A stretch of 64,000 nucleotides of DNA from JBHGXV01 sp041920505 (GCA_041920505.1 JBHGXV010000039.1:1-64000); one strand, 5' to 3'; positions 1 through 8,533 are shown, counted from the stretch's first letter. Made by a program: numbers and translations. Notes: generated by a model from the sequence alone, not told the origin.

Positions 1-78
1 CACAGAGGGAGATATTCGCTAAGGGGTGGGTCAATTCTTTTTCGGCGCGCCCGGGTCAATTATATCCCGGCGGTGACA
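1..78. mobile_element. Probable terminal fragment of an IS21-family element
   Basis: The first 78 bases contain the motif GGGTCAATT twice (around 28-36 and 54-62) in a GGGTGGGTCAATTCTTTTT-like context and end in TGACA. Multiple short terminal repeats of this kind are typical of IS21-family ends. No transposase gene is in the window, so only the end is visible. It abuts the 3' end of an efflux operon, and the next gene of that operon seems to be cut by it. The call rests on remembered IS21 end sequences and is tentative. Confidence 0.4.
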
Positions 79-142
79 CGGCTGCAACCAACCCGCCAAT
101 TGCACCACCCATGCTTGTAAAACCATGGAAGCTTTCTTCCAC
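79..142 (-). pseudogene. Possible truncated gene fragment next to the IS end
   Basis: Five bases after the stop of the upstream adaptor gene, a GTG at 142 opens a frame reading (M)EESFHGFTSMGGAIGGLVAA that is still open when it meets the putative IS end near base 78. It could be the start of the next operon member, interrupted by the insertion. It is too short to identify, and no strong ribosome binding site is seen, so it may not be a gene at all. Confidence 0.22.
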
Positions 143-146
143 GGTG

Positions 147-1457
147 TTACGGCCCGGAAACCTTAACGGGACTGCCATCTTTTAAGGCGTCGGTAGGATT
201 CACCACTACTTGATCGTTTCTTTGTAACCCGCTTACAACCTGAATCCAATCCTTATTGTTTTCTTTTGTTTTCACTTCTACTAAACGAACGACTCCGTCA
301 TCGAATGTATAAACAAACGTTTTATGATCCTTTTTCACAACGGCGGATGCAGGAATTTCGATATAACCATCGGGCCGCTCCATAAAAGAAACTTCTGCCA
401 CCATTCCTGATCTCAATAACCCCTCCGAATTATCCACTTTGATGTTCACGGGAAATGTACTATTCTCGGGATCAGAGACAGGGCTTACAAAGTCAACGGT
501 ACCCTTGAACACTTTATCCTGAAAACCGTCTACACGAACCTCAACTGTTGCACCTTTTTCCACTTGATTGACCTGGTCTTGTGGAACACTCACTTCGATT
601 TTAACGTTATCCATCTTTACCAGCGTAATCAGTGGTACACCGGGCTGGGCCATTTCCCCTGGTTCAATATTCCGTTTTGACACGATCCCATCGATGGGAG
701 CCTTCACTGAAGTGTTATTCACAGCATTCTGAGCCAATTCGAAACTGTATTGAAGGCGGGAAACTTCAGCTTCCAAAGCTTTCACCGCATGAGATGTAGG
801 TCCTGATTTTGCCAGATCAAGGTTGGCTTTTGCACTGGTAAGTTGACCATTCATCGCTTCGAGTTGCTTCTGAACCTGTTTATAACTCGTTCTTGCTTGT
901 TCCAAGTCCAGCGCCGCTTTCTCGATTTCTGCTTGAGAAACGACAGCGTTATCAAAAAGATTCTTCATGCGACTGTAGTTTTTTTGTGCCAAATCATACG
1001 CTGATTTCGCTTGTTCAACGGCAGCCTTCGTCTGTTCAACGGCAGCCGCCGTTTGTTGCACAGCACCCTCTAGTGCTTGAATTTCTTGCGACCTGGCCCC
1101 TGCTTTCACTTCAGCTAATTTCGCTTTTGCAGCCGCAATTCCCGATTCAGCTTGCTTCGCTTGCAGGGCATAATCGTCGGCTTCCAGTTTCACTAGTTCA
1201 TCCCCTTTCTTTACAACCATTCCTTCCTTAGCGTTGACAAGGGCCACCTTCCCAGGGATTCTGGATACAACGTGCACTTCTTGATCAGGCGTCACCTTTC
1301 CGCTTACCGTTATCCTTGCATTCAACGCCGATCCTATATGGAAAATCTTAACAGCTGGCATTGACTCCACGTCCATACCCACCGATTGCGATTCGGTACA
1401 TCCTGAAACAAATGTGAGAACCGCGATTAACAGAAGCAAATGGAAATAACGCTTCAT
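147..1457 (-). CDS. Efflux periplasmic-adaptor-type lipoprotein (HlyD/MFP family)
   Basis: This is a 436-residue membrane-fusion protein. The N-terminus is a lipoprotein signal (hydrophobic stretch ending in the lipobox VSGC), so it should be anchored on the outer face of the membrane. It is followed by a biotinyl-lipoyl half (around 50-90), a long Ala/Lys/Gln-rich coiled-coil hairpin (around 95-240), the second lipoyl half (APIDGIVSKRNIEPGE) and a C-terminal beta-barrel. ATG at 1457 is chosen because GAGGTGAT lies just upstream; a GTG nine bases earlier is the alternative. It probably works with the pump encoded upstream in the same transcript. Confidence 0.85.
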   Translation of the reverse strand: MKRYFHLLLLIAVLTFVSGCTESQSVGMDVESMPAVKIFHIGSALNARITVSGKVTPDQEVHVVSRIPGKVALVNAKEGMVVKKGDELVKLEADDYALQAKQAESGIAAAKAKLAEVKAGARSQEIQALEGAVQQTAAAVEQTKAAVEQAKSAYDLAQKNYSRMKNLFDNAVVSQAEIEKAALDLEQARTSYKQVQKQLEAMNGQLTSAKANLDLAKSGPTSHAVKALEAEVSRLQYSFELAQNAVNNTSVKAPIDGIVSKRNIEPGEMAQPGVPLITLVKMDNVKIEVSVPQDQVNQVEKGATVEVRVDGFQDKVFKGTVDFVSPVSDPENSTFPVNIKVDNSEGLLRSGMVAEVSFMERPDGYIEIPASAVVKKDHKTFVYTFDDGVVRLVEVKTKENNKDWIQVVSGLQRNDQVVVNPTDALKDGSPVKVSGP

Positions 1458-1467
1458 GCCTATCACC

Positions 1468-2127
1468 TCAATTCCCTTTCACATGGATTTTGATCACGGC
1501 ACTCATCCCAGGAGATAAATCAAGCCCTTGTTGGTTATCAATCGCAATTTTTATCGGAATTTGTTGCGTTACTTTAGTAAAATCACCGCTGGTGTTCACC
1601 TCGGGTAGCAGAGAGAATGTCGAAGCTGTCGCTTCGCCAATTTCAATTACTTTTCCATGTAACGTGTATCCAGGAAACGTATCCACTGTACATTCTACTT
1701 TCTGACCGATATGGACCCGGTTCAGATCCGTTTCTTCAATGTTCGCGGAAATATAAAGATGATCTTTATTGACAATCATGGCTACAGGCTGACCAGGTAC
1801 AACAACTTCCCCCTCTTTTGCCATCGTTTTCAACACGGTTCCAGATATGGGTGCTCGCAGTACCGCATGGTCCAACAGACCAGCAGACAAATTGCTACTA
1901 TCCAGTCGGCCGAGAATTTGATTGGCAATAACCGTGTCACCTTCTTTCATTTGCAAGGACGTGATTTCTCCTGCAATTCGTGGCATAACACGATAAATAT
2001 CTCCCGCAACCCGAGCATCTTCTGTTTCCACATAGTTGGAAACTTGATACCAATAATAAGAACCTATCCCTCCACCTCCCAAGAACATGAGAATCAAAAC
2101 CAGGTGAAGCATTCTTTTGCTTTTCAT
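1468..2127 (-). CDS. Short HlyD/EmrA-type secretion adaptor
   Basis: This 219-residue protein has one N-terminal membrane helix (residues 6-27), a lipoyl-like half (GEITSLQMKEGDTV), the second half (LRAPISGTVLKTMAKEG) and a beta-barrel. The coiled-coil hairpin that normally separates the lipoyl halves is almost absent: only a short linker remains. That makes it shorter than classical EmrA and unlike its 436-residue neighbour. It starts inside the 3' end of the DHA2 pump gene and ends ten bases before the next adaptor, so the three are likely co-transcribed. It presumably couples the pump to export of a drug or lipid. Confidence 0.8.
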   Translation of the reverse strand: MKSKRMLHLVLILMFLGGGGIGSYYWYQVSNYVETEDARVAGDIYRVMPRIAGEITSLQMKEGDTVIANQILGRLDSSNLSAGLLDHAVLRAPISGTVLKTMAKEGEVVVPGQPVAMIVNKDHLYISANIEETDLNRVHIGQKVECTVDTFPGYTLHGKVIEIGEATASTFSLLPEVNTSGDFTKVTQQIPIKIAIDNQQGLDLSPGMSAVIKIHVKGN

Positions 2128-3709
2128 GATTTTCCCCTCTTCTTCTTTTCGAAAAGATATCGTTTATCAGATACGGTCTCTTTTCTGACATGAAGTTTCC
2201 TTTATGCGGATCAGAAAATTGATTTTTTCGGTAAAGAAGCAACGCAGGGATAATGGCAAGCAACCCGAAAACCAACGAGATAAAAAAGGCATTTTGAAAA
2301 GCTGAAATACTGGCTGCTGTTTGCATTTGCTGTAAAATAGTCGCCATTCCCAATTGATAAGATTGTTCCGCCGGATAACCGATTGATTGAAAATAAGATA
2401 TGAGTTGCTGCAAATACATTTCTGCATGTGACCCTGACGTTATGGAATCCGATAATTGGTGATAATAAATCGGTGTCCGTTGTTGAATCACACTTGTCAA
2501 GATGGCAACACCTAATGCGCTGCCCACTTGTCTTATCAAATTCAAGAACGCGGAACCTTGGTTTACCAGATATTCAGGAAGGGAGCTATATGCCAATGTA
2601 ATAGACGGCATAATCCCTAATCCCAGCCCCATTCCGATGATCAGCAAATTTTTTTCGACTGCCTCAAGATCCGTGTGCACTTGCAAATCGATCAAAGGAT
2701 ATGACCCGATTGTCATAATAAGGATTCCTGCTATCGTTAATACAGGTGCTCCTAATCGTGGCAGCAAAACGGCACTAACGGGTAGAAACAGCATCGCTCC
2801 GATAACCTCAGGGATCAAAAGCATACCCGTCTCTATCTCTCCAAGCCCTCTTAACTCCAGCATGAATAAGGGGACGAGATATAAACTCCCGAACAAAGTC
2901 ATCATAAAAAAGAACGTAACCGCAATGGCTGCTGAATATATCCGGTTTTTAAAAATTCGCAAATCAAGAATGGGATCAGAAATCGTGGTCTCCACAAGAA
3001 AAAAAGACAGTAAGCTTATTCCTGACAGAATAAACAAGGACACGATTTGTGCGGATGTCCATCCTTCTTTCGCTCCATTGCTAAGGGCTAACAACAATGT
3101 ACCAAACCCGATGGCTGACAAAATAAAACCCCATATATCCAATTTCTTTTTGACGGTTTCGAACTCACGCAAGAATATGTATGAAAAAGTCATTGCCAAG
3201 AATCCGATTGGAATATTGATCCAGAAAATCCATCTCCAATTCAAATGTTCCACCAAGTATCCGCCAATTGTTGGACCCATGGCAGGTGCAATCAAGAGAG
3301 GAAGTCCCATGATTCCCATCGCTATCGGAAGTTCTTTCTTATCAAAGCTTTTTTCAATCATTGACAGCGCTACGGGCATAATCATTCCTCCCCCGACCGC
3401 CTGCAAAATCCGAAAAACAATCAACATGTCAATCGTCCAAGACATAGCGCACAAGACCGAACTTAGCGTAAAAATCAAGAGACTGATGATATACACCTTT
3501 TTCATTCCACGTGTGTCCGCCCAGTAGGCGGTAATTGGCTCAATGACTCCGATGGTGATCATATAGGCTGTAATGATATATTGTGTTACATTTATATCAC
3601 CCCCAAATTCTGTCATCATTTTCGGGAGCGCTACTTCGATAATCGTCATATCCAGTAGATCCATGTATAATCCCAGGATGACGGGGATCAGAATCATCCA
3701 TTTTCCCAT
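1937..3709 (-). CDS. DHA2-family multidrug MFS transporter (EmrB/QacA type)
   Basis: This multi-helix MFS antiporter carries the family motifs: LDMTIIEVALPKM in helix 1, ADTRGMKKVY in loop 2-3, and the antiporter region MGLPLLIAPAMGPTIGGYLV. ATG 3709 is chosen because GGTGGAGGT precedes it at good spacing; the frame can be extended to 3874, adding a further hydrophobic segment, but without a clear ribosome binding site. The frame also runs about 190 bases into the downstream adaptor gene, where the translation becomes Arg/Cys-rich and unlike any transporter, so the natural C-terminus is probably near residue 500 and a small frame disruption may have removed the stop. Confidence 0.85.
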   Translation of the reverse strand: MGKWMILIPVILGLYMDLLDMTIIEVALPKMMTEFGGDINVTQYIITAYMITIGVIEPITAYWADTRGMKKVYIISLLIFTLSSVLCAMSWTIDMLIVFRILQAVGGGMIMPVALSMIEKSFDKKELPIAMGIMGLPLLIAPAMGPTIGGYLVEHLNWRWIFWINIPIGFLAMTFSYIFLREFETVKKKLDIWGFILSAIGFGTLLLALSNGAKEGWTSAQIVSLFILSGISLLSFFLVETTISDPILDLRIFKNRIYSAAIAVTFFFMMTLFGSLYLVPLFMLELRGLGEIETGMLLIPEVIGAMLFLPVSAVLLPRLGAPVLTIAGILIMTIGSYPLIDLQVHTDLEAVEKNLLIIGMGLGLGIMPSITLAYSSLPEYLVNQGSAFLNLIRQVGSALGVAILTSVIQQRTPIYYHQLSDSITSGSHAEMYLQQLISYFQSIGYPAEQSYQLGMATILQQMQTAASISAFQNAFFISLVFGLLAIIPALLLYRKNQFSDPHKGNFMSEKRPYLINDIFSKRRRGENHEKQKNASPGFDSHVLGRWRDRFLLLVSSFQLCGNRRCSGCGRYLSCYATNCRRNHVLANERR

Positions 3710-3873
3710 TTTTTTATACCTCCACCCCAAACTTGACAACCAGTCAAGCAACTTTTTTAAACCACTTTGAAACAAAGAGGCCGATAGAGACGGGTATATA
3801 CAAAAAACAAAAATAACACAAAAGACCAAAAAACTATGCAAAAAAGTGGCCACGGTATCATACCGCTGCCCCA

Positions 3874-4551
3874 TCAGACAAAAGCTTCATCAAGAAAGTC
3901 GGAGAGCATTCCCCTTTCACGATCAGAAAGATCGTGAATCGATTTCAGAAACCGGCCGACCAAATCGGTTACCTCGATTCCTATCTCGTGGTTCATCGTT
4001 TGAATGATGGTACCAAGGACGGTCCCCACAAACATCGTCATCCGCATATCGTTTGTTGGTGTGTTTTGAACAAGTTTTTGAATCAATGACTCGGTTCTCC
4101 CTCCCAGCTTGCGCAGATAAACAAGAAGAAGCCCGATGATGTATGCGCAGAAGGCGACCTGAACCTGTACTTTAGGAATCTCTTCCAACATCTTTTGAAT
4201 GGCGTCGCTGATGCTGTAACCGTGTAGGCTATTAAGAAACTGAAGTAGCTTCGCTTTTGTTTTATCCCACTCTTTTGGATTGATGACTTCAGAACGTTTC
4301 TGTTCGAACAGGTCCGATGCTTTGACCGTCGGCAGAAAAACGATCTGGGAACGTCCTGTTTCGCCAGGATTCACAGCGTAATCACGGGTGAGATAACCGA
4401 GCTTTTCAAGTTCCTTCAACATATCGTATGCCGTCCATTTGCTGACACCTATCGCTTTCGCTAGCGTTTCGTAGTGAACAGGCACGTTGGTTTTTTGGTA
4501 TAAGTCGATTAACTTCTGAAGAAATTGCTTACGTCGTTCAGTCAAAATCAT
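3874..4551 (-). CDS. Winged-helix transcriptional regulator of the efflux cassette
   Basis: A 225-residue protein with an N-terminal winged helix: LAKAIGVSKWTAYDMLKELE forms the helix-turn-helix, and the wing follows at GYLTRDYAVNPGETGRSQ. The C-terminal two-thirds is helical and unrecognised; it could be a ligand or dimer domain. ATG 4551 is preferred over an upstream in-frame start at 4617 because the G-rich stretch before it can act as a ribosome binding site and the family normally begins near ILTERRKQF. It is the first gene of the efflux transcript, with its stop next to the extended pump frame, so local autoregulation is likely. The family name is uncertain. Confidence 0.7.
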   Translation of the reverse strand: MILTERRKQFLQKLIDLYQKTNVPVHYETLAKAIGVSKWTAYDMLKELEKLGYLTRDYAVNPGETGRSQIVFLPTVKASDLFEQKRSEVINPKEWDKTKAKLLQFLNSLHGYSISDAIQKMLEEIPKVQVQVAFCAYIIGLLLVYLRKLGGRTESLIQKLVQNTPTNDMRMTMFVGTVLGTIIQTMNHEIGIEVTDLVGRFLKSIHDLSDRERGMLSDFLDEAFV

Positions 4552-4595
4552 TCCACGCTCGCCCCCCCAAAAAACCAAAACATTCTTCGGGTTAA

Positions 4596-4624
4596 CTATA
4601 AAACGAGTGCAAACCAATTGTCAA
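4596..4624 (-). promoter_or_regulatory. SigA-type promoter of the efflux cassette
   Basis: On the minus strand TTGACA (4619-4624) is separated by 17 bases from TTATAG (4596-4601), giving a good housekeeping promoter about 45 bases before the regulator gene. Confidence 0.7.
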
Positions 4625-4659
4625 TGACAAAATACCCACTCGCGGAAAATCCAAGCAGT

Positions 4660-4705
4660 AAAAAAAGGCCGACACGCCGTTTTCGGCGGGGAATGTCGGC
4701 CTTTT
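4660..4705 (-). terminator. Intrinsic terminator of the nrd operon
   Basis: A perfect eight-base stem, GGCCGACA/TGTCGGCC (4667-4674 with 4694-4701), encloses a second GC-rich inverted repeat and is followed on the minus strand by seven T residues. It lies just after the nrdF stop codon. Confidence 0.85.
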
Positions 4706-4711
4706 CCATGC

Positions 4712-5668
4712 TCAAAAGTCGAAGCGAAAATCCGCGTCGGTCAGTGGTTCCACGTGGATCGCCTTCACGTAGCCGTTTCCCTTCTTGGAGAAAAAATCGT
4801 GCTGCTTCGTATGCGTGCGGATTCCGTTGAAGACAATCGGATTTACTTCCTCTTCCGGAAACACCGGTTCGAGTCCCAGATTCATCATCGCCTTGTTGGC
4901 GTTGTAGCGAACGAAACATATGACATCGTCGGCAAGTCCGACCGGGCTGTACAACTCATCCGTATATTCCACTTCGAGGCGGTAAAGGGAATCGAGCAGA
5001 TGATGAAGTTCTTCGGCAGCAGCCGCCTGCTCGTCCGGCTTTAGCTCCGCGTACACTTCCTGGGCGAGAATGCCAACATACAGGCCGTGGATGCTTTCGT
5101 CACGCAGGATCAAATCGATAATTTCTCCGCTGCTGGTCATTTTCCCTTGTCCCGCCAGATACAGCGGATAAAAAAATCCGCTGTAAAACAGGAAGCTTTC
5201 CAACAGGACGGAGGCGGCCATCGCCATGTACAGGTCTTTGCGCGTTTGGATGGAGCGGTAATAGCGGGCCACCGTTTCGGCTTTTTGCTGCAGCAACGGA
5301 TGGGTTTCCACCCACTTGAACAGCGCGTCGATTTCTTCGGAGGTGGCCAGCGTGGTAAAGATGCTGCTGTAGGATTTGGCGTGAATCTGCTCCATCATGC
5401 CCATGAACGCGAGTACCGCCTTGCGCTGCAGCCCGTCCACGTGCTCCAGAATGTTTGGCATGCCCCAGCCGCCCTGCACGGTATCGAGCAGGGTCAACCC
5501 GGCCAGCACTTTCATGTACAGTTCCTGTTCGGCTTTGCTCAATTCCAGCCATGACATTTTGTCGTCGGACAGCGGGATTTCATCATCTGTCCAAAACTGC
5601 ATGATGTTTTGGCGCCAGAATTCGATCGTATAATCATCGTCCGGCCGGTTCCAGTTAACGGCTTTCAC
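4712..5668 (-). CDS. nrdF: Class Ib ribonucleotide reductase small subunit
   Basis: A 318-residue beta subunit that houses the dimetal centre and tyrosyl radical used by NrdE to make deoxyribonucleotides. Metal ligands are visible in LLDTVQGG (Asp), MMEQIHAKSY (Glu, His and the nearby radical Tyr), LLESFLFYSGF (Glu) and RDESIHGLYVG (Glu, His). Its length fits NrdF rather than the longer class Ia NrdB. It is the last gene of nrdI-nrdE-nrdF, 33 bases after nrdE, and is followed by a strong terminator. The C-terminal tail ending RFDF is the part expected to dock onto NrdE. Confidence 0.96.
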   Translation of the reverse strand: MKAVNWNRPDDDYTIEFWRQNIMQFWTDDEIPLSDDKMSWLELSKAEQELYMKVLAGLTLLDTVQGGWGMPNILEHVDGLQRKAVLAFMGMMEQIHAKSYSSIFTTLATSEEIDALFKWVETHPLLQQKAETVARYYRSIQTRKDLYMAMAASVLLESFLFYSGFFYPLYLAGQGKMTSSGEIIDLILRDESIHGLYVGILAQEVYAELKPDEQAAAAEELHHLLDSLYRLEVEYTDELYSPVGLADDVICFVRYNANKAMMNLGLEPVFPEEEVNPIVFNGIRTHTKQHDFFSKKGNGYVKAIHVEPLTDADFRFDF

Positions 5669-5701
5669 GTTTTCCCATCCTTTCTGTGCGGTAGCGGCTG
5701 T

Positions 5702-7786
5702 TCAGACGGCACAACTGACGCATTCTTCCACGCCCACGCGTCTGGTGCGGGTGTAATACAGAGACTTCAGTCCCTTTCTCGCCGCATAGACGAAGTAACG
5801 GGCCAACTCTCTTGTCGAGACGTCGCTGTTGACGTGCAAGACGGTGGAAATGCCCTGGTCCACATGCTCCTGAATTTCGGCGATCAGGTCAAGCACCTTG
5901 AACTGATCCATGTGGTAAGCCGATTTGTAGTAGAACACATTGTCCGGCGAAAGATACGGCATCGGATAATACGTCGTCGAATTGGCGTAAGTTCTCGTTT
6001 CGATCAATTCGACAACAGGCATGACGCTGGAAGTCGCGTTCTGGATATAGGAGATGCTTTGGGTCGGGGCGATCGCCAGCCGGTACGCGTGATAAAGACC
6101 GTAGCGTTGTACCTGTTCCTTCAGGGACGCCCAGTCCGAGGGAGTTGGAATCTGGATGCCCGCAAACAAGGTGCGGACTTTTTCCGTTAGCGGACGGTAA
6201 TCGTTTTCCAGGTATTTTTCGAAATAGGTTCCTTTCGCATATTCCGACCGCTCGAAATCCTTGAACGCGATTCCCCGCGTTTTCGCGATCTCCATGCTTT
6301 TTTCCAGCGAATAATAGTTCATCATCATGAAGAAGGTGCGCGCGAAATCTTTGGCTTCCTCGCTTTCGTAGGCGATGTTGTTTTTGGCGAGATACCCGTG
6401 CAGATTCATCGCCCCGAGCCCGACCGAATGCAGTTCCAAGTTCGCTTTGGCCACCCCGGGGGCGTTGATGATGCGGGTCATGTCGCTGACCGCCGTCAAC
6501 GCCAGCATGCCTTCGTGCACGGATTCCCTGATCTTTTTGCGCTCCATCACATTGGCGATATTAAGCGATGCCAGATTGCAACTGATGTCCCTGCGGATGA
6601 CGTCCCCTTGGCCGTAATCGCCGATTTCCGACGTTTCCTGAAGCTGAAAGATTTCGGTGCACAGGTTGGACATCTTGATCGAGCCAATCTCTTTCAGGGC
6701 GTGAACGCGATTGGCGTTCGTCTTGTTCATGATGTACGGATAGCCGGACTCCAGTTGGGTCATGGCGATTTTCACAAGCATCTCCCGCGCGCTCATGATC
6801 GTTTTTTTGCGGACATTCTCGTTGGCCAGCAGCCGGTCGTACATCTCGTCCAGATCCATATCGTCCAGGTGGACGCCGTATTCCCGATAAACCGAATAGG
6901 GGGCGAATACGGTGAGCGGCTTGTTCTCTTCCGCCAGCTTGTAAAACTTGTCGGGTACGATCAGCCCGATGGACAGCGTTTTGAGGCGGATTTTTTCATC
7001 GGCGTTGATCTTTTTGCTGTCGAGAAATTCCAGCACGTCCCAGCCGAAAATGTTGTAGTACGCCGCGCCCGACCCTTTCCGCTGGCCCATCTGATCTGCG
7101 TAGGAGAACGCGTCTTCCATCAGCTTGAGCACAGGCATGATGCCTTTGGCCGCCCCTTCCACGCCCTTGATCGGTTCGCCGCGGCCGCGCAGCTTGGAGA
7201 CATTGACGGCGACGCCGCCTCCGATTTTCGAAAGCTGCATGCAGGTAGCAAGGCAGTAATTGATCGAGTTAAGCGTGTCATCCATCTCCAATAGGAAGCA
7301 GGATACCATCTCGCCCCTGCGGCTTTTGCCGGCGTTCAAAAACGTCGGCGTGGCCGGCTGCAATCGCTGCTCCATCATGGAGACCGCGAAGGTTCTCGCC
7401 AAGTCCGCGTCGCCATGGGCGAGATGGAGCGCCGTGACGGCGACGCGATCGGGATAATCTTCCAGATACAGCTTGCGGTCGTTTGACTTCATGGCATAAT
7501 CGGTATAAAACTTGGAAGCGGCCATATAAGATGGAAACTCGAAACCGAACCCGTGGGTGAGCCGGAAGATCTCTTCCACTTCGTCGGGCGTATAGCGTTC
7601 GAAGAAGTTTTCGTAATAGTCATGTTCGATCATGTAGGTCACTTTTTCTTTCAAGCTGTTGAAGCGCAGGCTTTTTTCCCGGATTTCCGACATCAGCGAA
7701 AGCACGGCTTCCCTGTCCTTGTCCAACTGGAAGAAACCGTCCGGTCCTTTCTGTGTTAACTGGTTGTTCAATTCAATGTGCCGCAA
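5702..7786 (-). CDS. nrdE: Class Ib ribonucleotide reductase large subunit
   Basis: A 694-residue catalytic subunit that reduces ribonucleoside diphosphates. The active-site half-cystines are seen in MVSCFLLEMDD and in NLCTEIFQ, the finger-loop region around SNLCTEI, and the C-terminal redox pair is the final ECVSCAV. There is no long N-terminal ATP-cone, which is the class Ib hallmark. The start overlaps the nrdI stop by 14 bases, indicating translational coupling. Expression should be controlled together with nrdI by the upstream promoter, NrdR-like boxes and cobalamin riboswitch. No nrdH gene is seen next to it. Confidence 0.97.
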   Translation of the reverse strand: MRHIELNNQLTQKGPDGFFQLDKDREAVLSLMSEIREKSLRFNSLKEKVTYMIEHDYYENFFERYTPDEVEEIFRLTHGFGFEFPSYMAASKFYTDYAMKSNDRKLYLEDYPDRVAVTALHLAHGDADLARTFAVSMMEQRLQPATPTFLNAGKSRRGEMVSCFLLEMDDTLNSINYCLATCMQLSKIGGGVAVNVSKLRGRGEPIKGVEGAAKGIMPVLKLMEDAFSYADQMGQRKGSGAAYYNIFGWDVLEFLDSKKINADEKIRLKTLSIGLIVPDKFYKLAEENKPLTVFAPYSVYREYGVHLDDMDLDEMYDRLLANENVRKKTIMSAREMLVKIAMTQLESGYPYIMNKTNANRVHALKEIGSIKMSNLCTEIFQLQETSEIGDYGQGDVIRRDISCNLASLNIANVMERKKIRESVHEGMLALTAVSDMTRIINAPGVAKANLELHSVGLGAMNLHGYLAKNNIAYESEEAKDFARTFFMMMNYYSLEKSMEIAKTRGIAFKDFERSEYAKGTYFEKYLENDYRPLTEKVRTLFAGIQIPTPSDWASLKEQVQRYGLYHAYRLAIAPTQSISYIQNATSSVMPVVELIETRTYANSTTYYPMPYLSPDNVFYYKSAYHMDQFKVLDLIAEIQEHVDQGISTVLHVNSDVSTRELARYFVYAARKGLKSLYYTRTRRVGVEECVSCAV

Positions 7787-8132
7787 CGACGCTCATCTCC
7801 TTCAGGAAACATTCCACATCTTTCGCCGTGCCGGACAATTCGAATTTGCCCAGTACAGGAACTCCGTACATGGCAGAGATGACATCGGCGCTTTTGGCAA
7901 ACAGGTCTCCCCAATTCCGGTTGCCGCTGGCGGCGACACCTTTCAGACAGTTGCTGTTGCGTCTGAGGAAACGCAGCACCTTGTCCGGCACGTTTCCGAA
8001 GCCGGTCGTGTAGGTGACGAGGACAAACGGTTCTGCAATCGTCATGTGTTCCTCGATCTGAACAGACTGTACGGGCAATTTCTCCACAAATTTTCGCACA
8101 TTTCCGGTACGGGAATCGAATGCGACCAACAT
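7773..8132 (-). CDS. nrdI: NrdI flavodoxin-like activator of the NrdF metal centre
   Basis: A 119-residue flavodoxin-like protein. NrdI supplies the oxidant that builds the dimanganese-tyrosyl radical in NrdF. The flavin-phosphate loop is DSRTGNVRKFV near the N-terminus; TYTTGFGNVP and ASGNRNWGDLF form the other FMN loops. ATG 8132 is chosen because it begins the family's typical MLVAFDSRTGN sequence and is preceded by GAGAGGGA; longer in-frame extensions run into the riboswitch leader and are not expected to be translated. It is the first gene of the nrd operon and overlaps nrdE by 14 bases. Confidence 0.93.
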   Translation of the reverse strand: MLVAFDSRTGNVRKFVEKLPVQSVQIEEHMTIAEPFVLVTYTTGFGNVPDKVLRFLRRNSNCLKGVAASGNRNWGDLFAKSADVISAMYGVPVLGKFELSGTAKDVECFLKEMSVVAAH

Positions 8133-8160
8133 GGCATGTCCCTCTCTTCGGCTGGTTTGG

Positions 8161-8203
8161 TAAATACGAAAGGCGCATCCCACGGTAAACGGCAGGATGC
8201 GCC
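8161..8203 (-). terminator. Attenuator hairpin between cobalamin riboswitch and nrdI
   Basis: A perfect nine-base stem GGCGCATCC/GGATGCGCC (8172-8180 with 8195-8203) is followed on the minus strand by TTTCGTATTT. It stands between the aptamer and the nrdI ribosome binding site, so it is the likely expression platform, ending transcription when cobalamin is bound. The T tract is interrupted, so termination strength is uncertain. Confidence 0.6.
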
Positions 8204-8294
8204 CGAAAAGCACAGGCAAACAGGACCGTCGCCCCCAAACACCTGGAGGACGGAACTGACACTCCCCTATCGACCGTAGGTTGCACCGTGTCGA

Positions 8295-8478
8295 TAAACA
8301 GGCAGGTCTCCTGGCTCAGGCTTCATCGCTTCCCTCCGCCTTCCCGGTCTGTCGTAATCGGACCAGTGGCTTGTCGGAAGGAAACTCTTCCAATACAGTG
8401 GCGGGACCGCGCCGGATTCGCACCGGTCTTCCCTATTAAGTTTTGCTCGACACACCATCGAAGCAAAACACCTGTTTA
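8295..8478 (-). promoter_or_regulatory. Cobalamin (B12) riboswitch aptamer controlling nrdIEF
   Basis: Read on the minus strand, this region carries the conserved features of the cobalamin aptamer: the B12-box GCCACTG, the segment GGGAAGACCGGTGCGAATC..GCGGTCCCGCCACTG (about 8396-8435) and the 3' end GAGCCAGGAGACCTGCC (about 8301-8320). The closing helix pairs TAAACAG with CTGTTTA at 8472-8478 and 8295-8301. Class Ib reductase does not need B12, so repression by cobalamin would fit a genome that also has a B12-dependent class II reductase elsewhere; that is inference. Confidence 0.9.
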
Positions 8479-8526
8479 CCACTATATGTAGTTGTTTGAA
8501 CACAAATATAACTCAATATGTTGTGG
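8479..8526 (-). promoter_or_regulatory. Tandem NrdR-box-like sites at the nrd promoter
   Basis: Two 16-base sites, CCACTATATGTAGTTG (8479-8494) and ACTCAATATGTTGTGG (8511-8526), resemble the NrdR consensus ACACWATATWTWGTGT. Their starts are 32 bases apart, the three-turn spacing typical of NrdR pairs. One covers the promoter spacer and the other the region just after the start of transcription, so binding of NrdR would block the promoter. Each has three or four mismatches to the consensus. Confidence 0.55.
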
Positions 8527-8533
8527 CTGTCAA
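8505..8533 (-). promoter_or_regulatory. SigA promoter of the nrd operon
   Basis: TTGACA (8528-8533) and TATATT (8505-8510) on the minus strand are separated by exactly 17 bases. Transcription would begin near 8498, immediately before the cobalamin aptamer. Confidence 0.8.
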
